From contig NC_134515.1 of NCBI RefSeq assembly GCF_027942865.1, positions 20,606,227 through 20,670,226 on the forward strand: a stretch of DNA of 64,000 nt. Reading direction: 5' to 3'. This document shows, piece by piece, positions 12,965 to 26,099 of the stretch. Every line of letters begins with the position of its first letter. Positions within the stretch are counted from its first letter, which is position 1. The notes under the pieces were generated by a model that made no database searches, was not told the DNA's origin, and was given only the letters and a program-made list of their open reading frames with translations. This stretch comes from Odontesthes bonariensis (Eukaryota; Chordata; Actinopteri; Atheriniformes; Atherinopsidae). Both the position numbers and the translations under genes were made by a program.

Positions 12965-13905
12965 TCTTGAGAGTAGACAAAGAGAACCCAACATTTATTT
13001 ACAGAGAAAAAATTATCCAATTATACATTTTGGCAGATCTGCCTTTGTTGCAAAGTTTCTGTTGTAACCCTCCTGTGGAGCAAGAAGTACGGCTAAAATG
13101 TTTCCAGTATGAGTTCTGTAAACCAGCATGGACGGATTCCAGTTTTTTCTTCTCTACAGAATAGTTGTTGGTGGGTTACCTCACATGAACTGCTGTTTCC
13201 ATTGAATTAACTTCAGGACTTTTTTGTCCATTCCAAAACATTAAGATTATTTTTCATTCACCAGTCTTTGAAAGAGCAGCTTGCAAGATCACGTGGTTTG
13301 ACCCACCTTTTTCTCGTTTAGAATTTGGTGGTTTTATTCAGAATTCATCAATCTTTTAAGGATTGCAAGCCGTCATGGCGAAAACAAGCCAAAACAATGA
13401 TACCACCACTACCGTGTTTCACAGATGGGAATAAGTTCTGATTCAAGAATGCAGTGTTCTCATTTCTGTAAACACAACAGTTCTCATTTAAATCAATTTT
13501 GTCTTCATATGTCTACCTGTCCACGTGATCATTAGAAAACTGCAGTCAGGCAGTAGCGCTCTTTTTTAACACCAATTGTTTTCTAACTCATTGCCCAAAT
13601 GATTACCACAAAACGAGAAAGGTCAATTTACCCTGGGTTCCTTTGTGACCTCGTGCACTAATACACACCCTTGGAGTAATCACTTTGGATTGATCCCTTC
13701 TGCAGAAGATAACAATGGTCTTAAATTTCCTCAATGTGTACACAATCTGCCAGACTGTGGTTTGATCACATCCAAACTCTTCATACATACACACTGTAAA
13801 TGGTTTTGGGACCGTTTCCAGTCTGAGCATCAACAAGTCTTTTCTGAGCTTCTCACATATCACGTTTGTTTGTGCAGAAAAGTACACACAAATGTGTGAA
13901 GATCT
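12965..13905 (-). pseudogene. Decayed Tc1/mariner transposase
   Basis: Read on the minus strand, 13887-13603 encodes a degenerate form of the N-terminal paired-like helix-turn-helix of fish Tc1 transposases. It contains a recognisable WQIVYTLRKFKTIV core, preceded by a KDLL...ETVPKPF block and followed by a KVITPR block. Downstream on the minus strand (about 13430-13100), nucleotide blocks resembling the catalytic part and the tail of such elements can be followed: the segment around the CACGTG-containing motif, the region matching 'tggaatgg', and the AAAGAGAACCCA end near 12975. Frameshifts and stops interrupt it throughout, and no intact TIR pair was found. It is an old, inactive copy sitting in a presumed intron. 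Confidence 0.75.
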
Positions 13906-16379
13906 AACCTCACATGTTTGGTGATGGATGGATGAATATATAAATAGACTAATAAGTTCTAATTCTTCTTGAAAAACTGATGATGTTTAAGGAGATATTT
14001 TTAGTTGAAGTTTTAGAAGGGCAGTAATAAAGATTTGTGAAAAAAAAAACTTTCAGTGTCCTTCAAAGCATTTTCTTTGTGGTTGGTGCTTTGTGCAGGT
14101 AAAAAGATGAGGACGGCACTTGAGGCAGTTCATTTTCATTCAATGATTATGGACTAATGGATTAATCAGTCCATCACACATCAAAAAATTGTTTAAAATT
14201 ACAGTTTTGAACTTCTTGGCCGATGACATATTTAAAATCTATACACTGAAAGACATTTCTAACTATATTGCTTTAGGTTTTAGATCGTATGAGACAAGCT
14301 GGCTTACAAAAAACCTATTTACATACAAACAATATTTATGTTCTTTTGTTTAAATCTGATGTAAAAAATTATGGGGACAATCATAATGTGCAGCATTGTA
14401 GTGCCCTCAGTCATTCTGCCAAGATGGTGCTGACATCTGCTGGATATAAAGTGTCACTGCACCATCATGCTTCTTATTTCACCCCACTTCTGTTCTTTTA
14501 AAATTAAGTTTGAACTAAAATAACCATAAGGTAAATGCCCTGAGCTGATAAAAGCATATTTCACCTTCGCCGTGAAACACGGCAGTATCGGGTGTGTACT
14601 TAAGGAGAGAAAGACAAGGACAGCATGACAGCCAGCACTGAACGTTGGCTTTTAACTTGATAATAACATTACACTGTTTTAGCTCCTCTGTCCCATGACA
14701 GGCTCCGGCTGAACTGAGTTATTGTACGTCTGATCAAAGAGACATGTATACCCTCTACCAAAAACACACATGCTCACCCTTGTGATGAACACCCTCTGAG
14801 TCATCACAAAATCAATACATGAGGTGGTAACACAGGCCTCTATGTCTGTGAACTGAGGGATGTTTGCCTGTGTATTTCTCAGTCTGAACACTCTACAATT
14901 AAAGAATGTAATTACCTCCACATAACAGCAACTGAGACAATAGCACTAATGTGCTGTAATCAATCATAGTAAAATCCAGTGGTGACACCCACTGGTGCCA
15001 AAGTATTGAACTGTACCTAAAGGGTTCCTGAATAGAAAGTTTTCAAAGAATAAAGTCCTCACACTCTAAAAATAACAATATCTGGAGTTTATAAACCATA
15101 TATGATGAAATGAGCGAGCTCTGCAGTCTCACATGTGAGAATCTTACTTGTCAATGGGGAGACCGGTTCTTCAGTGTGCCGTAGAGGCCGATCAGGCAGA
15201 GCCGGCAGGAGCGAGGTCACACTTCTGCGACGTCCCAGAAACAATGGGCTGTTTTTTCCTGGATCACAGTTGCATCCTCACCGCCGTTCTCCCATTGGTT
15301 CACAACTCCTCACCATTCCCCGAGACAGGAAGCTGGGACAAACAGGAATGACAAATTCAGCCAATCAGATGCCCCCATATGGAGGTGACTCATTTTCAAA
15401 GTCGCTTCTGTTGGTGAAATCGGTGTTCTCATCTTCTGGCAGAAAAACGTCATTTCACACACATGTAAATGTCTTTTGGAACAATGAGCCATGGTCTGTT
15501 CATGTTATTATGAGTCAGTGACCCAAATGGAAATTTATTTGGTATAAAATGCCCCACAAATGACACATATTCTGTCATCTTCAAAAAAAACATGAGACAA
15601 CATGACATATAAGTCATCTAAAGCCTTGTATTTCCAGAGTAAAATGCACTGGATTTCGGCACAGTGTGGTTTCAATGTCCTGCAATGAGTTTTAAAAGCA
15701 TTTCAGTTACAGAGTTTAACCACTGAACTCGACCGAATTTATAAACATAACAAAAGACTGGTGTTAAAAGGTTTACTATTTAGAGTAGTACAACCAGATG
15801 AAGAGGTCACCCGCCGAGGCTTGAGTCTTTCATGAGTGTGAATCATCACTACCTATTGTAGGAAGACGTTGTATGTTTGATGCGCACGTTGGCTCCACAT
15901 GAACTTATTATAGAAGCTAGGATTGTGGTACAAACACACACACACACACACCACAAACTAAACAAGACAGAGTACAACCAGACTGCCAACAATATAAATA
16001 TCCCCATCTGTAAACAAACAAATTCACCTCTATTCTTTTCCGCATCATCCGACACTTTCAACTGGTTTAACTTATGCCACAGAAAACCTACTATGCATGC
16101 TGAACTGAGTCACATAACCCCTATAACGCTGACTCAGATGGATCATGTCACCCCTGGTTATAAAATACCACAAGCCCCCTGTTTTCATTCCAGTTAAGAT
16201 CCGTCTTTCCTTCTGTTAACGCCTTTTCTTACTGCAACCATCCCTCTGGTACACTCCTTTGAGACAGCTTTTAATTATGAGTGAAAACAAGGAAACCTAC
16301 ACAAGACTGAAATAAACAATAAAAAAAGATCAGAAATGTGAAAAATTAACTCGTTTGGTGAACACAAGGCTTCACTTAC
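13906..16379. other. Presumed intron; one candidate small exon
   Basis: No confident gene. A 77-nt minus-strand segment, 15224-15148, has an AG acceptor and a CAA|GTAAGA donor and is open in one frame. It is reported as a candidate exon in the findings. A short CA run lies at 15935-15951. Confidence 0.4.
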
Positions 16380-16684
16380 CCTCTCCAAGCAGATGTGCAG
16401 AAAGCAGCAAGTGAGTTTGCCTCCAATTTGTATGCTGCCGAGTGCATGCCTCAATCCCTGCCTTCCCCTCTGTCGACTTTTCAGGACTGGCCTGCCTACA
16501 TGTGTATATGTATGTCCGTCATCTCGCCCCTCTATCACGTCATGCCGCTCTGCTGCTGCCGCAGTACGCCTGCAGCCATATCCCCGCCTCTCTCTTCCTT
16601 TTTTTCCTCCCCTCATCACAATCTCTATCTCTGAGTAATGGACCTGTTGGCTGGGCTCCCTCCCACTCTCTGGTGAAATATAAG
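16380..16684 (-). promoter_or_regulatory. Putative promoter and first (non-coding) exon of the minus-strand gene
   Basis: On the minus strand a strong 5' splice site (GAGAGG|GTAAGTG) ends an exon at 16380. About 300 bp upstream is a TATA-like CTTATATTT (16684-16676), which would place the start of transcription near 16650. The intervening sequence is purine-rich and contains repeated GCAGCAGC motifs, as is common in 5' UTRs. Splicing from here to the coding exon at 10834 would put the MSGG start codon 6 nt into that exon. The assignment is inferred from spacing and splice consensus only. Confidence 0.4.
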
Positions 16685-19139
16685 CCCAGCTAGCAAAGAC
16701 AGGCTGGTCCATTAGCCGGATGAGTGTGGTCTGTGTGTCTGTGAGTGTGCAGCCTTGGCTACCTCAGTAGTGTGAGTAGCACATGGTAATTAAAACGGTT
16801 GTAGCTGTAAATGTGAAAAAGCCTGAACCCATCATCTGGCTTTCAAGATCTAATTGGTGGGCAGGAAAAGCAGGATGGAAATAGACCCCCAAAAACCCCT
16901 CATTCTGCTCATGTTACATCTGCTTATTCCAAGTGCACACACACACACACGCTTATCATCACACACTGGCATTAAATTAAATTCAGATTTATTCATATAT
17001 CACTTTATATATCATTAATTAAATTCAATGTTATCCTGTTAAATCAAATTGATATCAATCAAAATGAGTCCAATTCACAAAATTGGAATTGATAAAATGT
17101 TGCTCGAGCTGAGGAAACCGGTGAATCGCATAAATTCTTCTCCTTGATTTCAATCCCCCTGTGAGAGCACACACGAGGCGACACTGGAGGGGCATCTGTC
17201 GTCTATACGTGTGTCTGTACCCGTGCGCACGAATGAAGGAAACAAGCATCGAGAAGGAGGAACAGCCCATCCATCACTCCTCTAATGTGACCCACTCTTC
17301 TAATGAAAGGGGGAGGCAAAATGAGAAATAAGGGAGATTCAAAAGACACGCTGGAAACAGAAGGAAGGGGCATGAGCAGAGTAACCGCTCTGCTGACGTC
17401 TCTCTACCCGCTTATAAATGAAAAGAAAGAATACAATTGTGAATCCAAGATATAACTCTGAACTCGACTCCTGTCCTCATAAACCAAGGAATGTAAAGAA
17501 TTAATCATGCCTCAGTCCTGCGGAAATATCTGATCTAGTTTACCCAGAGAAAAGCATTTAGTCTTGTGAGACACACTGCGACATCAAGTATCTTAGACAC
17601 AAACAGTTCTTTATTAATGTAACCACCAAACAAAAAAACACTTTTTTTTTCATGTTTTCTGTTTTGACAATTGTGCAACATGACCCTTTTGTGTTTTCAG
17701 TTTTTTTGTGGGATCTAGTTATTTTGTCATTTCCCTTGTGCGTTTATTTTTCTACTCTGCGCGTCTTCTCTGCCAGGCCAAATCTGTGTCTTTCTCTGTG
17801 TCTCTCTCCGCTCATATTTCTGCTGCGCTGGCTTACAGTTTGGCACACTGCTCTTAGGGACAGCACTGCATATTTAATGATGCCTGCGATACACAGCAGG
17901 ATCAAATCCCTTAAATATCCCTCTAATGATGCCCAATTCAGAATACACATCCGGCAGCTTCAGTTACAATCGAAAATGTGATTTCTGAGAATCACAACTT
18001 GTTGGAGTTGTGCCATCATTAAGTTCGTTGCAGACTTGCAGTAAAGTCCGCCCTGAGAGCTCTCTGGCAGATCACATATTGATCAGGCTTTGACTTGGCC
18101 TGCATGTCACATAATGGACAACATGTGCGGCGAAACTGAATTATGGAAAAAAAAACAAAAAAACTACTCAACCAACCATGATGCATTAGAATATAAAACG
18201 TTGCCTATAATGCACATCACCACCCCCCCAACATGCCAGCTGTACACATAACCTCTTGTCTCTTTTTCCCCATACTATATGCTGGTCATACTGTACAAAA
18301 TGACTTAGTTGCTCACCTCCAAATCTTCACATCAACATCAGGGACGCTCCTGTTTTTCTCAGTTTCTCAACGCATGATTAAAAAGTGTGAAACTCCTGCA
18401 ACACTCCAAAGGCACCCACAAGCAAAAACACACTCTCACATGATCTGTTGCTTTGTCTCAGAGCTCATGAAAACGGGAAGTGACTTGTAGCACAGGATTA
18501 TGGGTAGCAGTGTGCAGTGAGTGTGTGTTTATGTGCGTGTGTTTAGGGGAGGGGGGGTTTAATGTCATAGCTAATCTTCAGATGTCCCCCAAGGCAGACC
18601 CCCCCCCAAGAGACAGACCCTGACAGACGCTGTTTTGACAATGGGACACTTGTGTCACTGTCACCCTGAGGGGCATATGGAAGGGTGGAGGGGGGGCAAC
18701 TCCAACATGGTGACTGTCTGGAAAATTAGGCCTCAGATGTGAAGCTTGGCTGAGATCAGCACAGTCTTGTTAAAGCAAGAACACACGAAGGCAAACAGGA
18801 ACAGCAGGTAATTTGAGTTAAGAGGAAGTCCCTAGTTCTCTTTATAATGGTAAACAATATTACCACAGTGATCTGTCAGTTATCTGTACCCTGAGTTTTT
18901 CTCTACAGTTCACAGTCTGTGACAGCACTCTTACCACTAGATGGGGCCAGCATGCCTCATCTTAAACAGCAGCGTACCATTTGACAATGAAAAAGCTGGA
19001 AATCACACAGCCATAAGGCAAATTAACGGTACTAAGATGACCCTGACCTGCTTATGTTACGGTAATCTATTTGGTAAATGATGTGAATATTGTAACATTA
19101 AACCACATTATGATGTATTTTATCAGGACGTGTAAAAAA
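16685..19139. other. Intergenic, no gene recognised
   Basis: This is upstream of the putative minus-strand first exon and left of the LINE insertion. It contains pyrimidine-rich stretches, a short CA run (16938-16952), C/G homopolymers near 18548, 18600 and 18690, and no recognisable protein frame. Confidence 0.5.
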
Positions 19140-19149
19140 AAATTAAAAT

Positions 19150-21494
19150 CCATCCATCCATCCATCCATCCATCCATTATCTTCCGCTGGTCCGGGGGTC
19201 GGGTCGCGGGGGCAGCAGCTTAAGCAGAGAAACCCAGACGTCCCTGTCCCCGGCCACTTCCTCCAGCTCTTCTGGGGGGACCCCGAGGCATTCCCAGGCC
19301 AGCCGAGAGACATGGTCTCTCCAATGTGTCCTGGGTCTTCCCCGGGGCCCCCATCCAGTGGGACGGGCCTGGAACACCTCACCGGGGAGGCATCCAGGAG
19401 GCATTCTCACCAGATGCCCGAGCCACCTCAACTGACTCCTCTCGGTGCGGAGGAGCAGCGGTTCTACTCCGAGCCCCTCCCGGATGACCGAGCTTCTCAC
19501 CCTATCTCTAAGGGAGAGCCCAGACACCCTGCGGAGGAAACTCATTTCGGCCACTTGTATTCGCGATCTCGTTCTTTCGGTCACTACACTGTAAACCCGG
19601 AATTTGTTTTCAATTAAACGTTTTAGTGTTCATTACTTATTCTATTATGTTTTGTAAAAATCTATGTAATAACTAAATCAAATTAGTTCTTTGGATTAGA
19701 AATGTGAAAATATACACTGCAATGATCATGTTAAGCAGAGATTACATATAAAGTTACGTTCTGTGAGGGAGGGGCGGAGCCTATTTGAAGTTCAACTGAG
19801 AGTCAAGACCTGTCCTGTGTGAGAGCGTGACCAGCTCGATTTTTGGAGAAAACTGAATTGTGTATTTAAAAATAAACTGTGGATGTTTTAAAGTAGTTTT
19901 AACGACACTAAGTAGACAGAAGAGTGTGTAAAGCAATTATTAAGATCGGTCTGGTTGCTAAACGTTTGCTAAAGGTTAGCTTAGGACTGCACCAGTCTTA
20001 ATTCATTATTGCTGCAGTGAATTATTTGTGTTAATTTTTATTTGTTAATTTCAATGTTTTCTGAAATAAAATAACTTGAACAATTTAAAAGTATTTTTTA
20101 ATTTCTTCCTTCCCATACAAATTTCTTTTTAAACAATATATTGTGGCGTGCTTTGGGTGTGTTGCCGCATTGCATTATGGGTGCTCTCTGTTCCCCGTTT
20201 ATGTGCTGTATTTAGTGCTGTGGTAGAGTTTGTATGTGTTTTATGTTTATGTTCTGTACGCAGTCACGGTGTAGTACAAGGTTTTTGTTCGTGTTGCATT
20301 TTAACTAAATCTGCACCATGACTGAAAGTGGTGAGATAGAAAGTTACAACCACTTGTTCGAATACATGTGGGTTGGTTGAAATTCACTATTTTTCCTGTG
20401 AATTGTCTGTCAAGATAAAAGTGCTTACTGCAGGAGGAAGTCTGGACTAAGCCTTTTCTTGCCTCCACCTCTACAATTACTAGAATGGTATATACAAACT
20501 CTAAATCAAAACAGTATAAGTCATTAATTAAAATTTGAAGACAATACATTACTTATATCAACAAATGATGTTAAGAAATGCTTTTATATATATTTATGTG
20601 CATTTGACCTAAAATGGTTGGCTAGACCTCAGAAAAGAGATAAGTTATGTGAACTAATGGTTTTGAGTAAAGGTTACTAATGTAAACTTGAATATGTCTA
20701 AGTTATCTATGCCAATACAACTTAAAAGGTTTAGTTTCATGTTTTGTAAAAACTTAAACGGGATAAGGCAACGGGTTTCCACGCGATTTTCTAGTAAACT
20801 CAACTAGTTCGGGTTAAGAGTGTACCCACAGCTCGTGACCATAGGTGAGGGTAGGAACATAGATTGACCGGTAAATCGAGAGCTTCGCCTTCTGGCTCAG
20901 CTCCTTTTTCACCACGACGGGCCGGTGCAGAGCCCGCATCACTGCAGACACCGCACCGATCCGCCTGTCAATCTCCTGCTCCATTCGTCCCCCACTCGTG
21001 AACAAGACCCTGAGATACTTGAACTCCTCCACTTGGGGATGGATCTCATTCCCGACCCGGAGAGAGCATTCCACCCTTTTCCGGCCGAGGACCATGGTCT
21101 CAGATTTGGAGGTGCTGATTCTCATCCCAGCCGCTTCACTCTCGGCTGCGAACCGCTCCAGTGAGAGCTGAAGGTCACGGCCCGACGACGCCAACAGAAC
21201 CACATCGTCCGCAAAAAGCAGAGACCCGATTCTGAGGTCGCCAAACCGGACCACCTCAACGCCCTGGCTGCGCCTAGAAATTCTGTCCATAAAAATTATG
21301 AACAGAATCGGTGACAAAGGGCAGCCCTGACGGAGTCCAACCCTCACAGGAAACATGTCCGACTTACTGCCGGCAATACGGACCAAACTCTGACACCGGT
21401 CATACAGAGACCAAACAGCCCATATCAAGGGGTCCGGCACTCCATACTCCCGGAGCACCCCCCACAAGAGTCCCCGAGGGACACGGTCGAACGT
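19150..21494 (-). mobile_element. 5'-truncated RTE/Rex-type LINE, split by a later insertion
   Basis: On the minus strand, 21467-20825 encodes the reverse-transcriptase C-terminal half. It shows GLRQGCPLSPILF, the catalytic FADDVVLL, and YGHELWV motifs. The same ORF resumes at 19584-19177 with RSQLRWLGHLVRMP and a GRPRTHWRDHVSRL block, near the end of the protein. The 3' end is a (GGAT)n tail at 19150-19180. The insertion is bounded by a 10-bp duplication, AAATTAAAAT (19140-19149 and 21495-21504). The 5' part of the element is missing. The reading frame is interrupted by the 1.24-kb element described next; otherwise it is well preserved, so this copy is fairly young. The RTE/Rex label is from memory of fish LINEs, not from a search. 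Confidence 0.85.
19587..20822. mobile_element. TIR DNA element inserted at TA within the LINE
   Basis: The ends are imperfect inverted repeats: CACTGTAAACCCGGAA at the left, and the complement of CACTCTTAACCCGAAC at the right. TA flanks both sides (19585-19586 and 20823-20824). Removing the element and one TA leaves the LINE reading frame continuous, which fixes its borders. It is about 1.24 kb, AT-rich, with no transposase-like frame, so it is non-autonomous. A TA duplication points to the Tc1/mariner superfamily or a relative. Confidence 0.8.
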
Positions 21495-21504
21495 AAATTA
21501 AAAT

Positions 21505-23899
21505 ATCAACATTTATTCATGTAATGATCCAAAGTTTTGTCATTTGAACGCCAGCACCATCACAGTTTGAATGGTAAAAAGATTCCAAGACTCTCAGAGA
21601 AAAATATTGATTTTTGAAATTTAAGTTGGTCAGAATCTCTTTATTGACACAAAACATAAATAAATTGCTTAGATAATATTTTATAAAATTTGTTTTTAAC
21701 ACACAAATTTAATCAGAAACCTGTAATCTAACAGCTGCCGCCTGGCTGATTCATCTTCCAAGCACTAGCAAATAAAGCAGTGCTTGAGAGTTTGTGAACT
21801 CTGTCGAATTTTCTATATTTCTTCAGAAATCTGACCAAAAACATCATCGGATTTCCATTCAGTTCCTAAATGTAGAATTCATTCATCATTTATTTACTGA
21901 GACTATATCTTTTGATTATATTCCTATTTACAGGAGCGTACGGCTTATATAAAATGCTTTGTTTTTTTTCATAAAAAGTCTGTTTTGTCTCAATTCTGTA
22001 AATGCTTAACGGCGAACTATATTGGTTCACTGTGAGCCTGTATTTGTTAAGAACTGCAGATCATTCTGGAAATGACCTCTGCTAATTGCCGTTTTTAGCA
22101 GTTTATTGCTGTTTATTTGCTGTGGATCAAATGTTGCAATTAAAAGTTCATCGCCTGTGTGTTGTTTGTAATAAATAATGATCAATCATGTAATTACTTC
22201 TTTTAATCTGGAGAGCAGAATAGTAACAAAATGAATTAAAAAATGTTTATTTTCTGGTCTGGGTATTAAAAAGAAAAGTCTAAAAATCTTAACACTCAAT
22301 CTATAATTGAGTAATTCTTCTTACAGCCATTATTTAATTATTTTATTTCTATTTTTTTTAATGTTGTGACACAGCACGACTACCCTGACCTCGACCTCAA
22401 TCTGTGACACTGAAAACGGTGCTAAATTTAACTGAGGTCAACACACACGCACACATCTGTCATGTGATGACCTGACTTATGAAGCTGAAATCAATCTACT
22501 GTATTCTACGCACCCTGCAGGAGTCCAACTTTGTTTCATTGCCTTTTATTCCAGCTTGATGGAGAAGATGAAACGGAGGAATTTGGCTCCATCAATCAGC
22601 TGTGCCTGTCAAACAATCTGCCAGCTCCAAATGCCACAAACAGGAAATGGCTATCTGAAAAAACTGCTCTTGCATGCTGTAATGTCAGAGGGGTTCTACT
22701 TTGGCTTTGCAATGGGAGACTCAGTGGAAGCACACCGCTTGGTAAAAATGCTTGTGGTTGGTTAATATGTTATTAATAATAACAATAGTCTGTAAATCAT
22801 TTTCTTCCCATTTTTCTATTTTCAAACAACCATTTTTTACATATTTTCCTGTTTCATTTTGTCTAAGTTTTACCGTACATATCCTTTACTGCAGTTATGC
22901 ACATATTTCTATCCACATTGTTTCATAATGCTATTATTTTTTTAATCACATTAAAAAGACTGAATGATTGAATTTCAGCTGTACATCGAAACTAACTGTT
23001 AAAAATGTGTTACTACTGTAAAGTGAGCATACATTTAGAACAGTCAAAAGATTCACGATTTGTTTGTACTGGCATTCAATACTCCAAACGGCCACACGAT
23101 GGGAGCAGAGGTGTATCATGGAAGAGTTGAACTGATCATCCTCCCTGCTTTCTCCATGCATTAGAAAGTTCCTCCGGTTTATTTCTATTAATTCCTTCTC
23201 ATCCATTAAGCATATCTGAGCGACCTTTAACAGCTTGTGTCTAAATGTCAGTCAATTTTATGGCAATAAAGCTGGAATTGCTTTGAAATTGCATCTTGTT
23301 GTGTAAGAGGGGGGAAAAAAGCCAACTTCTCATTCGGTGATTCAAATTAATTGAATATCAAAGGTTAACCTCTGACCAGACTGAATGTTAAGACGAAGCA
23401 AACAATCAAATAAACATAATCTGAAATCTGCACATCAGCAGTGAGCTGGACAGCCGTGTCTGCTCACTTTAACCTACTCCCTCTGCCGCTTACAGCAATC
23501 TGAAGGATATCACAGTTTATTCTTAATTCAAAGAAAAAAAACTCTTCATAGGTATAGAATATATTATCTCTGAAGTGAAAGACAATGCACAACTTTTCAA
23601 TTCAAGTTCGCTGCTTATTCACCCCCATGACCCCACCCCTCTTCACTCACTGTGTCTCTCTCACTTGTTGAGTCAGTCAGAAAATGCCTTCTTCCTCAAC
23701 AGGCAATAAGTTTGCACATTGAAGCCGCAACAACAGAGGCTCCTCCCTTTCAGCACATCTGGAGCTGCGCAAGAGCAAAGAGGCACATACCAACACTCTG
23801 CTCATTTCTGGTACTGGAACAATTAGTATTAAGTGATTCAACTTGTAGGACCTTTGTTTCCCTCCAACAGTTGCACTATCCTTCTATCTAACTTTGGTT
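21505..23899. other. Intergenic, upstream of csrp1
   Basis: No protein-coding feature recognised. The sequence is AT-rich, and open frames such as 22531-22776 have no family resemblance or splice support. The right end presumably holds the csrp1 promoter, but I did not identify a clear TATA box. Confidence 0.5.
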
Positions 23900-24006
23900 T
23901 GCTGGTTTCCTGAACACACCCTGGTGCTGCACTGAAGCTGCTCCAGTCTGAGAGCCAAACTTCACCCTGTCCACAATCGCTGAACGACAGCAACTACAAA
24001 CTGCAG
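23900..24006 (+). other. csrp1: csrp1 5' non-coding exon (3' border defined)
   Basis: A strong 5' splice site, CTGCAG|GTAAGTTA, lies at 24006/24007, about 3.4 kb before the first coding exon. This matches the usual CSRP1 structure of one untranslated first exon followed by a long intron. The 5' limit is a guess. No upstream ATG-led frame of interest continues through it. Confidence 0.5.
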
Positions 24007-26099
24007 GTAAGTTAATATTTCAGCTTCCTGCTTCTCTCTGTTTATGCTAGTCTGCTGATGCATGATGGGAATGGAAGTCACATCACCAGAATGCCAATTT
24101 CTCAGATCTTTAGAAGCAAACTCATCTTACAGTGGACTGTTAAATAGCAATGTACATCAGACTACGAAACAGCTCAAAATGACTTAGTTTAAGTCTCTGC
24201 TGTGATCATTCAGAAGTCCCATGTAGTCACCTCCGGTTCATTAAAAAACTTCCTGATTTGTAGGAGTTTACACTCCTCACCTCCCTCGCTTGGCTTTGTC
24301 AAATCTTTCTTCTACAACCGTCTGTGCTCCCACATGTCTAAACTTGCGGAGCCACAGCAATCAACATGGACCAGTATTACTCTTCAAGAAGATTCTACGA
24401 ATAATGTAACACTCAGTGAGATTATTTATGTATAGCATCCACATTTTACTACTATAGTATTAACGCCTCAGTGAGATAAACTGTCATTTCAGCAGAATTC
24501 GTCAGTGCAAATATCTTCCAGATTCTTCACCTTATTTGCATACTTGGTCCTGAAGCTGTGAACTCGAGTCGTCATCAGTTCATGTCCAAGCTTTCAGCCT
24601 CTTCTTTTTTGTTCCTCGCTGATTGTCTGGCTTCCAAAATTGCTTTAAAAAGGCAAATAGGCTTCAGGCTTACCCACTGAAGTCAGTTTTTCCAAGCTGG
24701 GCTGGTGGAAAGCTTGAAAACGAAATTTTTGTGACACTGCCCGGTGCCAAAAACATTCCTGACATATCTGCCTTTACTGGCAATCATTGCGGTTCCATGA
24801 CTGTAAGTGACGCAAATTACAGTCCTTTACATGACAGCAATCCCATAAATGCTGGCTGGTGTCTGTGTGGCGGTGAATTAAGACCTTTTACTTTCCATGT
24901 TTCACATCCTGAATTCTTCTCAGTTCAAACTTCTGTGGCTAAGCCGATCGTGAGTTGCTGTTTCAATCTCAAAATGCGTTACTAAAAATTAGAGTCCGCA
25001 GCAAGAGACTCTAGAGATTAAAGCAAAGATCAATAATAAAACTGCCTTTTTTTTTTCTTTTTTTTTTACCTTCCCCTCAAAGCACTTTTTAAAAGTGTGA
25101 AAATAATACCATTCAAAACAATGTAATAGAATAATAGCCTGAGAAATTGACACGTTAAGGTCTTGCATTGCATTTTAGAAATACTTCAACGAATGCCAAA
25201 TGACTTCTTTCTCACAGACAATTATTTCCATTCCTGTCTGGCCTTTACTTACACCCACAACGTTTGAGTCACTGCCAACTCTAGTGGAACAGCCACATGT
25301 AGACACTAACCACTACTACTTCATTTTTAGCTGTGATTTAACACCACACTATGAGCTTATTTCTTATTAACAGCTGTTAATTTGGAGGTCTTGTGTTTTC
25401 ATTTCAAACAGAGACAGTTTATCGGCGAGTGTGTCAAAAAGACCACATGCTGTAATGACTTGCTGTAGAAAACAGGAACTGTGTCCAGGGGTGATAGGAA
25501 ATGGGCTAACACTCGCATACTCCGTCCTGAGAGCTCTGCTCTCTGCACCGACAAGAGCAATAAAGCTGGCCTCGGTGCAGTGGCTGCCTCTTACTGGGCT
25601 TTGGTCAAGCCAAAAAAAACAAAATATACACCTCAGAGGAACATAAAGTTCAGTAAAGGGATGAAAAGTGAGAAAGACAGGAGGGAGGAGGAGGTGAGAG
25701 CCACGAACAGGGAGGTGGGAGGGTTTACGGAGGTGGGAGGGTTTACGGGAGGGTCAGGAATGTGGAAGTGGATACGCGAGACTGGACAGGGAGGGTCGTG
25801 CTGGGAAACACTTTGGGCAGAGACAGGCAGGTTGCCAGGGTCTTTCACGTCCCAACAGCTTTAAAACTCCTCACAAAGCCACACTTTCAAATTATTTCCA
25901 CACTGATGGAATCCAGTTTTCCAAGAGAGCAACTTTCATCTTCATCTTGCCCTTTAACATAAGAAGGAATGATATCATTTTCTCAGTGCTGGCTTGCTGA
26001 ACCTTCACAGAAGCCACAGTGAACTGGCAGGAAGGAAATTACAGCCTTGATGAAGCCAGAATTACAGACGACCAAATCTGGATATTTAAGTCAGTTTCT

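Noticed and set aside
15135-15521. 128-codon plus-strand open frame
   Set aside because: No recognisable domain. The better reading of part of this region is the minus-strand candidate exon.
24623-24985. 120-codon plus-strand open frame in csrp1 intron 1
   Set aside because: No family resemblance and no acceptor/donor pair. Treated as chance.
25431-25864. Overlapping plus-strand frames rich in Gly
   Set aside because: They contain a short direct repeat (GGTGGGAGGGTTTACG) and purine-rich sequence, with no coding evidence.
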